Source: Pisolithus tinctorius (lineage: Eukaryota > Basidiomycota > Agaricomycetes > Boletales > Pisolithaceae). From it: a stretch of DNA of 64,000 nucleotides. The position numbers and the translations under genes are program-made. Location of the stretch: contig JANFAH010000022.1 of the NCBI GenBank assembly GCA_024663395.1, forward strand, positions 558,001 to 622,000, read 5' to 3'. Positions 55,002 through 64,000 of the stretch are shown here, one piece after another. How positions within the stretch are numbered: position 1 is the first letter of the stretch; every line of letters begins with the position of its first letter. The notes under the pieces are model-generated. The model searched no databases, was not told the DNA's origin, and was given only the letters and a program-made list of their open reading frames with translations.

Positions 55002-56195
55002 AGTTCAGAGGATTTTGATTCCACAACAAGTTGTAAGGTCGGCGCTAGCCCCGGCACATGAATCTATTCATCTGATTCTATGCTAAAGGTCAACGTCTAG
55101 GCCCGGTGCCGCTCGCCCTACGACGTTGTACAGATTGCTACCATAGCCATTTCAGTTTGGGTCCATCGGCCGGGGCGCTGCGACTGCGAACGTGTTGCTT
55201 GTTCATTTTTTCCTTTCTGCCACGATGTCCAAAGCTTGGTCTCGGAGTTAGAGCCCTTCCTCAGCTACTGCTCTCAAGCCGGAAGACTTAATTTTCACCA
55301 AAGAACGGCCCTGCCCAGCGAACCGGTGCGCATCCCTCCGCGGCTGTGATGAGGGACCAGTCGAAGAGAAAGGAGATTGGTTTTGGCGACATTAGGAGAT
55401 GCACTTGCGGAGGTGTCAGCGTCCGCTGATGGAGGAAACGGGGTGCGCAGTTGAACCACTGTCGAAAGGAGGTATATGCCCTTGTGATGACAAGATGGGT
55501 TAAGAAACTTTCATTGATCCAATGAAAGAACATGCAATTAGCTGAGCGAGGACAAGTAGCATCAATGAGGCTGACATGCTACAGGAGGTTATTCGGAACA
55601 ACTAAAGAGACGGAGGAAGGCCCGTTAACGGAATGGAACATTGCTACCACATGAAATTGCTTACCCTCATTACACCCATCAATGCCACGCGAATGCAGCT
55701 GAGGATGATCACTGTGACGAGTGCCAGACTGATTTTTCTCGAGAGAGGCATATAGGCTACTCCAGGTGTTTGGCATGCGCCGTCCGAAGGTAGGGGTGAG
55801 ATGAGGTCCGCGAGAACATACGCGATTACATCGCCATAGGACGATGAGTCGACAGTTGAGGATGGCGGAGATAGGAGGTTGATCGCGGACTAGAAGCACG
55901 TGAGCAGAAAGTGGAATAGCATCAGATGTGTGGTGGCCGGTTGTGGGAGGCCACTACTGGGATCCCAGAATTGAGGTGTGAGGTGCGGCAGGCCCCTTCT
56001 GCAGAAACGCGCGTGCTCAGCAAACTTGACACCCTGCATCCAAGCACAGGAGACTGACCTCAGTGATCGACGGTCAACACGAGAGGTGCAGAGGACGTGC
56101 TAACCCTAACCCAACAAAGGCTTGTTATTGGCGGACAGTCATCGACCAGTGCCGAAGCCGCCACCACGCAGACAACAATGCACGACGATAATGAA
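55002..56195. other. Unit-2 segment without a supported gene
   Basis: Corresponds to about 41616-42730 of unit 1. The small ORF there is stopped here. Minus-strand frame 55579-55899 (106 codons) is not kept in unit 1. No known family. Confidence 0.45.
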
Positions 56196-56424
56196 TAAGA
56201 GCCTGTTCAGAAACTCGAAACAACCCGAGTATGCGTGCCAGGTCACCACGTTGTAGTTATTTGGATTGTCGGCACACCGGCAGGGCAGGTCAACTGAGTT
56301 TGAAATCCAAACCTTGTTCTCTCAAGCCATGGACTATCGATTTGACCACAGTGATCTTCGACGCATTTGGGGGATCCTAGCATCCGTGGTGGTGGTCGCC
56401 ATCCAGAGCGCGATCCTTCTCCCA

Positions 56425-57882
56425 ATGCCTCCCAAAAGCAACAGTGAACCCAAGGTAGTGGCACGGTGGATGCCAGTAGAAGAAGAGAAACTTGTCGAGT
56501 TTCTCCACTCCCATCGTGCAGAGGCGACGGATGGAACAGGGAATTTCAAGCCACAAACGTACAACCACCTTCCTGCTGCTATCGCAGCCTATCGAATGCC
56601 TGGGACTCCTGTGAAGACACCATTGCAATGCAAGAACAAGTGGAGGGCGGTAGGTCGTACTTTTTCATTATCTATTTCATCGTACTGATCAGTGCCCGAT
56701 ATTCAGCTGAGGCAGCTATATGCTGAGATTCAAAGGTATTGTACATCTGGAAAACACTGGGACAATGAAAACGGTGCTGCGATTGTTGGTACCGATGCAG
56801 GGCAGGTCTGGGACGAATATACGAAGGTCAAATATTTCTTTGGTTACATTGTATCTATAGATACTGACTGATGGCGATGAATTTAGACACACAAATCTCT
56901 TCGTCCATACAGGAATCGGGGATGGTCGTTGTTCGATATGATATCTGAGATCATGCCGAGTGGCGTTGCGAGCGGTCGTCATGCATTTGATGCCAGTGCT
57001 CCTGGTATGTCTACCTCAGCTCCATCTGCCATCTCTCCCGCATCCGCCACCCCCACCATGTCTACTACCTTGACCGCTGGCGAATTCAATGTACCTTCCA
57101 CGTCCGCTGCCACCAATTCCGCCTCTACTGCCATCACCACTGAAGAGGATGAAGGCCCTCGATGTGACATTTCCATGGAATCCCCCCCCCCTCCCTCGTC
57201 ACTGAGCTCCGTAAATTTGGAGACATTTTCCTTTCAAACGCTCTCCTCCCCTAGCCACCTGACAAGTGGCAGTACTAGCACCGGCAATCTGAGGCCTCCC
57301 CGCTCCAATGCATCAAGCCAGGGAAAGCGTCCCTTCACCGAAATCAGCGACACCGACCCTGCTGCCAGATCAAATTTTCTGGAGCTCCCATATGCAAACA
57401 CCATCTCCTCTGTCGACACAAGGCCTTCCGTGAAGAAGAGGAGGGGGGCCAACATAGGTGAACCACTTCCTGCGATGTCCATGACTGATGCGATGGTGAT
57501 TGCTGCTGCAGGGTCCTCCTCACGTAACACTCGGGTACAAGCACCACCGCCAGAAGAGCCACCCAACCCGCTTTTGGTGACCCTGCTTGGTGCTGTTACC
57601 CAGCTGGCAGGCTCCATCGAACGTACTATGCAGCCGGCTGAGGAGCGACTGAGCTCAAAGAAGCAGAGCGCCATTCGTATCGTGGAGGAGGAGCACGCTG
57701 ATCTGAGTATCGACCAACGCATTTCGCTTTTCAAACTCATCGGGGAGGATGACTATATTTCAGATGTTTTGACGCTAGTTAACCCTGACCACCGCCAGGC
57801 GTATATCTTAGATTTACTTCAGAAGCACGGATGTAGTTCGACCGCTCCTACCACGCATAACGCCATTGATGCTAGTTTGTGA
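56425..57882 (+). CDS. Myb/SANT-like protein of PIF/Harbinger copy 2
   Basis: Three exons, 56425-56649, 56707-56826 and 56887-57882, with GTAGGT...CAG and GTCAAA...TAG introns; 446 residues. Residues about 12-115 form a Myb/SANT-like domain (RWMPVEEEKLVEFLHSHR, a FKPQTYNHLPAAIAAY segment, QCKNKWRA, LRQLYAEIQRY, KHWDNENG). The rest is Ser/Pro/Thr-rich with a KKRR basic motif and ends in a small helical part (EEHADLSIDQRISLFKLIG, ILDLLQKHG). In this superfamily the Myb-like partner binds subterminal DNA and helps bring the transposase into the nucleus. Start chosen because the domain begins directly after it. Confidence 0.88.
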
Positions 57883-58005
57883 CTACAATTTACATGTACC
57901 TTCTTTCATGTTTCGCTACATCGATGTATCAATCTCATTTGTTTCGGCGAGCGCAGTAAATTGCAAGTGTAAAACAAAATTGCAAGTAAAAAATGACTAC
58001 TACAA

Positions 58006-59407
58006 TCAAGATTCCGACTCGTCGTCATTATCATTGTCCAAATCATCCCTCTCAACCTCGGCCCCTTCATCCTCTGAACCCTGCGCAATATGATTGTAGT
58101 CCCTCTCCCTGATGATCCGTTGATAATCGATCCACATCGCTTGTGCAATGCTATCTCGCATCCCTTCGGCCTCGATGTCCGGCACATCTTGATTCTCCTG
58201 TGCTGCTTCAGGATCATCATTGATCACACTCCCACCACCGCCAAACACCTCAGCTCCCGGGATTGGGCCTTCAGTGGGATTGCGAACGGAGATGAAGTTG
58301 TGAATGGCGCATAGCGCGCTGGGAATGCGTGCTTGTGTTTCTAGGTCATATTCGGGTGCTAGAAGCAAGATACGGAATCGTCGTTTGAGCACACCGAAAA
58401 TTCGTTCGATGGCATTCCGTGCAGAGGCGTGTCGTAAATTAAACAATTCCTCTTTATTGGTGGGCCTATAAATTTGATCAGGCAGTGTTACTGTGATATT
58501 AAACGAATTACATACCTTTGCTGTGCACGTTGCCATTCAGCCAGATGGTATCGGACATTCCGATAGGGAATGAGAAGCTCCGGTCGCAGTGGGAAGCCAG
58601 CATCAGCAAGGAAATACTTGCCAGGAGGGATGTAGAGGCCTTTGGTACGCGCATCCTGGTAAACACGTGCATCTGTAGCGGACCCCTCCCATCCCGTGAG
58701 CGCATAGGTAAAGAAAAGGTCAAAATCGCATGCGAAAAGACAGTTTTGTGAGATAAATCCTTTGCGGTTTCGGAAAGTACCACGGTCAGTAGCGCTGGGG
58801 GCTGCATGTATGTGGCTCCCATCTAAAGCACCTATCGCATCCTTGAAAAACGGCCAAAACCTCGTGTTGTCTTGAATGCGGGTGTGGATCTTATTTTCAT
58901 CCGGGAGATGGACGTATTTGGTGTAAAACGGCGGGGTAGAAAATATTATCAGCATCTTGTGGAAATATCTGTGAAAAATCAGAATAAAAAAAGAATTGAA
59001 AGACGATGGAAAACATACCGTGAAATCGTTGCATTCGAATGTTGAAACCGTTCACCAACATGCCGAATAGTTAATCCGGTGACAGACATGTACAAAAAAA
59101 TAGCAGCTTGTTCCTCGAGGGAGATAAACTTGGAGTTTCCATGACCATGAGTGCGCAACTCTGCGATGAGTTCTGCAAAGACAGATGCATGCATTCCTAG
59201 CTCGCAACGGATCCGCTCTGGATGCCCCACAAGGAGTTCGATTACCCAGGCCTCGCCTGAAAGTGCTAATGTATGGTATGGTTCAGGAGGCTTTCTTTGG
59301 GGTTTTTGGGGCTGGACGACAGTCGCTGCTGCACATGCGATAAGACTGAGAATCAATGTTATAAACTGGTAGAGCCGCTGCCGAACTTCAGGTCGCTGAT
59401 GGTCCAT
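58006..59407 (-). CDS. PIF/Harbinger DDE transposase (HARBI1-like nuclease), copy 2
   Basis: Exons 59407-59019, 58968-58516 and 58465-58006 join in frame across introns of 50 and 50 bp to 433 residues. N-terminal helix-turn-helix-like part (LVGHPERIRCELGMHASVF; FISLEEQAAIFLYMSVTGLT; RHVGERFQHSNATISRYF); nuclease fold with ALDGSHIHA (Asp 1), GWEGSATDARVY (Asp 2) and NAIERIFGVLKRRFRIL (Glu); acidic tail. All three catalytic residues and the conserved arginines are present, in contrast to copy 1. It is convergent with the Myb-like gene, with about 120 bp between the stops. Confidence 0.93.
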
Positions 59408-59674
59408 ATCAGTCAGAGGTGCTAGATATCAATTAGTAAGCGTAACTATTTTAAACCTCCGATACATCTCCGCTTCACTCTAACCGACACACATGTTATG
59501 TTAATGTCAGGTGTTCGGACTACTTCCAGTTGCTGAACAGGCTCTAAGGGTAAGGCCAGAAGGGAAAGCCCACGGCAAAGGTAGACACCGAACAAGCATC
59601 AGCAGCGGACCTCTCGTTTACCCGCCCGACCCAGCCAGTAGCGGTGCGGAGCGACCGTTCCGCATCGAGCACTC

Positions 59675-62223
59675 ATGACGTTTTCAGACCGAGATCATTG
59701 CGGCAGCGCAGGAGGTGACCTTTCTGCCATCCGAGAACTGGTCAAATCCGGAAAAGCAACCGTCAATGATAGAGACAGTCAAAACCTGTAGGTGTTCGCT
59801 GTTCATTTACACACATTCCCATAGTACGCCTCTCCATTACGCGCAGCTAGCTACTTGCCGTTACCTCATAGAGCAAGGTGCAGAAGTAGATGCGGTTGAG
59901 GGCGATTTACAAGCTACCCCTTTGCAGCGGGCTGCACGAAACGGGTACCTCTGCGTGATCCATCTCCTGATATCCCGTAACGCAGATCCAAATTTCACTG
60001 ACACCCAAGGGTACAATGCTCTCTACCTTGTTACCCATTCATCTTCCGTCATGCCGCTGCTATACCTTCTTCACCAACCCGTTAACGTTGATTCTCGTGA
60101 TATGCAGGGACACACGCCTTTGATGTGGGCCGCTTACCGGGGTGATGCATTGTCCGTCGACTTACTGCTGAAGCACAGCGCAAACCCGGATCTTAAAGAC
60201 GATGTCGGCCTGTCGCCGCTACACTGGGCTGTGGTTAGGGGGAACAGAGCTATTCTTCGCCGACTTGTAGAGGTAGGAGCCGATATCCATGCAAAAGACA
60301 CCGAGGGTCGCACTCCTAGAGACATGGCTGTCGAACTCAAAAGCTTCGGCGCCTGGAAGCGTTCCATGGAGGAGGGTGGTATGAACGAATTCGGTGTCAA
60401 GAAGGCAAAGCCCTTGAGTGAGGTAGGTCGTGTTTGTTAGTGCAACGTCTCTTCTGACGCTGGCCCTAGAGAAATACTCATATTGCAATTTTTGTCTTAC
60501 CTGCGCTATTCCTCTATATCATATTTACCATCCTGTCAATCTTGCCATGGTGTACTGGAATGGTACCGGCTATGGCGGAATTTTTCGCTCTTCATCATGT
60601 GAGTTACTTCTTTGCTACGAGATATGGTTTAATGTTTTTCCGAGCAGATCGTCACTTGTGTACTCTTGAACAAAGTCTCCTACGTGGAAACTGTCAAACA
60701 AAGTCCATATTTTGTGGGTATCATCGCGGGTTCGATGACATGGGTTGGCTATGCTTGGGTCACAAGATTAGTTACACGTAAGCCTACTTACTGTTAAGTG
60801 CTAGGGTGTGCAGCTTATTTATTCGATCAGAGCCTCCAAACCACCCGTTCATCCATCTGGCATTCGCACTGAATATGGGACTTTGTGTGTATAATTTCTT
60901 CCGAGCAATTATGCTCGACCCTGGTACATGTCCTCGTCCAGTCAATGATGGAGAGCTCAAGGCTGTAAGCTGTTCCGTTTCTTAAACCTATGATCATATC
61001 ATTAGCTTGGTATTGTTGCAGATCATTGAGGACCTCGCTTCGGAAGGGCGACTTAATGGCCAAACGTTCTGCATACAATGCATGGTACGTCGTAGGTGTT
61101 GCTGCCGCCACTTCAGCATTCCTCAGTTATTTCCTCCAGGCAAAGAAACCTCTTCGCTCAAAGCATTGTCGTATGTGCGATCGGTGTGTGGCTAGAAGTG
61201 ATCAGTAAGTTTCTAGAGTTGTAGCGGTTTTTACAATTTTACATACCATCCACAGCCATTGTCCCTGGATATGGAATTGTGGTGTGTACCTACTTTGACT
61301 TCAAACACTCAATTTCTCACATTTACTTTCAGTCGGCTCTAACAATCACCGACAATTCCTCATGTTCGTCACTACGTTGGTCACGGGCATCATCCTTTTC
61401 GACTATTTGACCTACGAGTGTAAGTCCACCGAACCAACGAAATCTCGCCGCCCTGCTTACTCCCTCTCATACAGTCTATGCGTCTGCTACCGCTCCGGAC
61501 AATATCGCGGCTGATTGCTCTCCTATTTTCTGTGTACCTGCAGCGATCGATTCCTTCCTTCTCTCGGTGTCGCTGTGGTCCACTTTGCAATTGACCTGGA
61601 CTTCAGTTCTTTTGCTCACACAATTCTGGCAAGTTGCTCGCCAACTTACAACTCTCGAAGTGTCCAACCTTGGTCGCTATGGATCCATGGGTGGTCGCGG
61701 TGGTCTTGCGGCTGGCAGCGGAGCCACTGGCATTCAAATGGGTCACCGTCATCACCACGCGGTGAACAATGACCGAGGAGACGAAGAGAGTGAAGGCGAG
61801 GGGGAACCCAAACATCGACACCATCATGTGGGGTTATGTAAAGCACTTTCAGCTCCAGGAACTTGTGGAGCATTTCTCCTCAACCTTGTTGGACTGGATC
61901 GTTTTACCCGCGGTCGTGCTGCTCACGGTCTCGCCCTCGGATCTTCATCTGCTCGTGCCCGGAATCCATTCGACCTTGGCTTGGTCCGCAATTGTCGGGA
62001 CTTCTGGACGATGGGGAAGGAAGTGGGGGTGGATTATGGACAGGTATACGATGTACCTGCTGAAGGATTCGAGGAGGGGAAAAGGAAGAGAGATGCCGAA
62101 CGGGGCGAATTTGAGCGTGACCACGACGGTGGAAGTAGAAGTAAGAGCCTTCTTGCAAAACTTGGTTTGAGGATGGCTACCAGTTCGAGCCGGAGAGGTT
62201 ACGAACCACTCAGCCAAGTGTAA
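59675..62223 (+). CDS. AKR1: AKR1-type ankyrin-repeat DHHC palmitoyltransferase, copy 2, largely intact
   Basis: Ankyrin repeats ([57 protein letters not shown]), then membrane helices (60470-60800), NMGLCVYNFFRAIMLDPGTC, FCIQC, KKPLRSKHCRMCDRCVARSD joined by splicing to HHCPWIWNCVG, GSNNHRQFLMFVTTLVTGI, a further membrane part and a long C-terminal tail ending GYEPLSQV. AKR1 enzymes are Golgi/endosome membrane S-acyltransferases. Introns of about 50 bp break the gene. Oddities: compared with unit 1, one base is missing near 59703, which makes ATG 59675 the in-frame start; 12 bp are lost in the first ankyrin repeat; and intron 1 is only about 37 bp. Function is therefore likely but not certain. 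Confidence 0.75.
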
Positions 62224-62724
62224 CTTACTTTCCCTATGTTCGCTGGTTTTCTTATGCCTTACGTCCGACGTGTATGCTATCCTGAATTCCTGTCTTATGT
62301 AAATTGATCTATAATACTTTTTGTAAACCATGGAGTTTGTGCACCTAGACTATGTAAGGCATGCAAATTCAGGTTTGACATTCTGTACCTGACTGCACAA
62401 ATATGCAAACCTCAAGTCATCAGTGCATGACAGACAATGGAGAAGGCTTTGAACTTTGTCTCTCTGAGAATGTTTGTGATTATAATTTCAGAATTTAAGC
62501 TGTGGATTTTCTACTACAAGTTCTCCTGTCTTAAATATTATTGGCCATGTGGTGAAACTAACTAGAGGGGATGCTGTTTCCACCATGAAGACAATTGTCA
62601 TCTAAATTTGAATCTGTTGAGTTGGCAATCATGATATGACATTGGTCAATCCTTACTAATCACAGGTATTACCACTATTGTTTAGATGCTATGAAATACA
62701 AACTCATGTGCTGCAATGTAAAGA
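62224..62724. other. Convergent intergenic region, unit 2
   Basis: Closely matches 45435-45926 of unit 1; no gene seen. Confidence 0.6.
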
Positions 62725-64000
62725 CTAGGCAGGTAGCTTGAAACATTCATGCCATCTATTGCCATGAGCAGTCTGACTCAAGTCCAACTCTATGCGAGAA
62801 CCTCTGGGAATGACTACCCTGGTCCACATTGAGTACCACTGCCCCCAGAAGGTTGGGGGTATCCAAAGTAACAGTCTACCCTTGGGGCCTCTGACCCAGC
62901 CATCACCATGCAACTTGACTGGTTCATTCCTCATAACTACATCTTCATACTGAAGTCCATCAAGAAGTTGTGCAGTGTCATGAATTGTATGTGAAGGGTT
63001 TGATGAGAAACATACAAGGCATGCTGCAGCTCCATGCCCCTCCAGAGGACAGCCAACTTGGATACCTCTCTTAGCATCCCAGACCCTCACAGTGTTGTCC
63101 TTTGAGCCTGAGACAATCCTCTTCCCATCAGGGGAGAATGCAACTGAGGTGACTGACTGGGTATGCCCCTGAAGAGGGCTGCCAATTTGGACACCTCTTT
63201 CAGCATCCCAGACCCTCACAGTGTTGTCCCTTGAGCCTGAGACAATCTTCCTCCCATCAGGAGAGAATGCAACAGAGTTGACTCAAACATTGTGCCCCTG
63301 TAAGTAGAGCTGGACAGCTGGCCAATCTTCAAATCCTCCATGAGCAACTTGAACAAGGTTTGAGAATTTTGGTGTGAGCATTTTTGCTACCATGGTATTC
63401 AAAGGGGTAGATGGCAGTGCAGAGATGTAAAGGTGTGGGGCACTGTGTGAGATTGCACTGCTGAAGTTGTGAATGAACTTTATCCCATCTTGTGCCAAAG
63501 CTACAGTCTCATCAAAACCACTTTGTGTCTGAGACTTGACATTAGTTGATATCAGATGTGAAAACTCAATACTCACAAGCAGCCACATTACAGTGCACCT
63601 AAGAGCATCTGTAGCATTTCCCAACACACCAAGAAGGCTTAGAGCCTCTAGCCAGAAGAGTAGCTTTTCACTTCCAAGCACCCCCTCCACCAATTTCGCA
63701 AGTGCCAAGTCAAATGCTGTCCTCTCCAAGTGTTGGGCCCAGAACCTGCATGAGTAAGATAGATGGGGTGGAATATTTTCGTTGATTCTCTTTTCCAAAT
63801 CAGCAACCTCGGAGTTACTCAAGTATGAATTTTCAAGTCCACATATATTGAAATGCAGCTCATTCGAAAGAATCCACAATGAGGCAAATGCAAGGTTGTA
63901 CATCTTGGGTTCACCAACAAAGTATGTCTGACTCCATGCAGGGTCAATCAGGAAGTCATAGAATGGTGCATGTAGTGGTTGGACAGGAGAAGACTGGTCT
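62725..64000 (-). pseudogene. NACHT-WD40 NLR-like gene, unit 2: stop codon, two WD repeats, cut by window end
   Basis: The frame is open from the window edge (LHAPFYDFLIDPAW, MYNLAFASLWIL, PAVQLYLQGHNV) to a TGA at 63283-63285, where unit 1 has a Gly codon at the start of the first WD repeat. Beyond the stop the same frame continues with two WD repeats (SRDNTVRVWDAERG; SKDNTVRVWDAKRG) and the C-terminal ELDLSQTAHGNRWHECFKLPA block. Unit 1 has 14 repeats in this place. CpG sites of unit 1 are TpG or CpA here at many positions, for example near 63935-63990. The NACHT part lies outside the window. Confidence 0.85.

Larger units (their letters stand above)
56199..59544. mobile_element. PIF/Harbinger element, copy 2, intact (TSD TAA)
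   Basis: 3346 bp with perfect 12-bp inverted ends GAGCCTGTTCAG / CTGAACAGGCTC that extend imperfectly to about 22 bp (AACTSGAA). It is flanked by TAA at 56196-56198 and 59545-59547. Unit 1 shows the uninterrupted site (GACAATGAATGAGTAGGGGC near 42715-42740). Both genes inside are open after splicing, so the copy may be autonomous. It is more CpG-rich than copy 1. Confidence 0.95.
51351..64000. repeat. Tandem segmental duplication, unit 2 (cut by window end)
   Basis: Second copy of the 37975-51350 unit with a 3.35-kb PIF/Harbinger insertion at 56199-59544. After the insertion the offset to unit 1 is about 16.8 kb. The unit continues beyond 64000 inside the NLR copy. Confidence 0.9.

Overview
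The window looks like nuclear DNA of a filamentous basidiomycete (Agaricomycetes; a mushroom-forming order such as Boletales fits, but the species is not decidable here). The reasons are introns of about 40-60 bp, NACHT-WD40 STAND genes, chromodomain Ty3/gypsy elements, two-gene PIF/Harbinger elements, Tnp2-type transposases, and housekeeping genes recognisable as fungal AKR1 and RPA49. No bacterial-type operons, CRISPR arrays or rRNA genes were seen.

The left part (1 to about 37.8 kb) is a nest of transposable elements in CpG-eroded DNA. In order it holds: a partial gypsy LTR; two solo LTRs of one family in opposite orientation (616-1540 and 5887-6809), each with its own target-site duplication (TSD); decayed genes of an rve-type integrase-core family; a family of about 1.85-kb LTR-like elements (6826-8673, and 19334-23000 carrying a nested copy at 20177-21987), each with a conserved ORF of about 158 codons; a decayed myosin-motor chitin synthase fragment; a decayed PIF/Harbinger element (14629-17982); a full-length gypsy element (23692-31780, 713-bp LTRs, TSD CATGC) inserted into another gene and carrying an antisense spliced gene; a Tnp2 transposase; and a SINE-like retroposon with a 12-bp TSD.

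The right part (about 37.97 to 64 kb) is a tandem segmental duplication with a unit of about 13.4 kb. Each unit contains a zinc-type dehydrogenase relic, RPA49 (RNA polymerase I subunit), AKR1 (ankyrin/DHHC palmitoyltransferase) and a NACHT-WD40 NLR-like gene. Decay is reciprocal. In unit 1 the NLR is open with 14 WD repeats, while RPA49 and AKR1 are broken. In unit 2 RPA49 and AKR1 look largely intact, while the NLR has a stop codon and only two WD repeats. Unit 2 also received an intact PIF/Harbinger element (56199-59544, TSD TAA); unit 1 is the empty site.

One process ties the window together: C-to-T change at CpG. By my count all 33 differences between the two gypsy LTRs are CpG transitions. 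Many premature stops in the TE genes fit CGA to TGA, and conserved arginines have become Cys, Trp, His, Gln or stop. The WD-repeat third of the intact NLR is almost free of CpG over about 2.6 kb, while the NACHT part of the same exon is CpG-rich. This suggests that repeat-directed cytosine methylation or mutation also acts on the recognition domain of an immune-type receptor.
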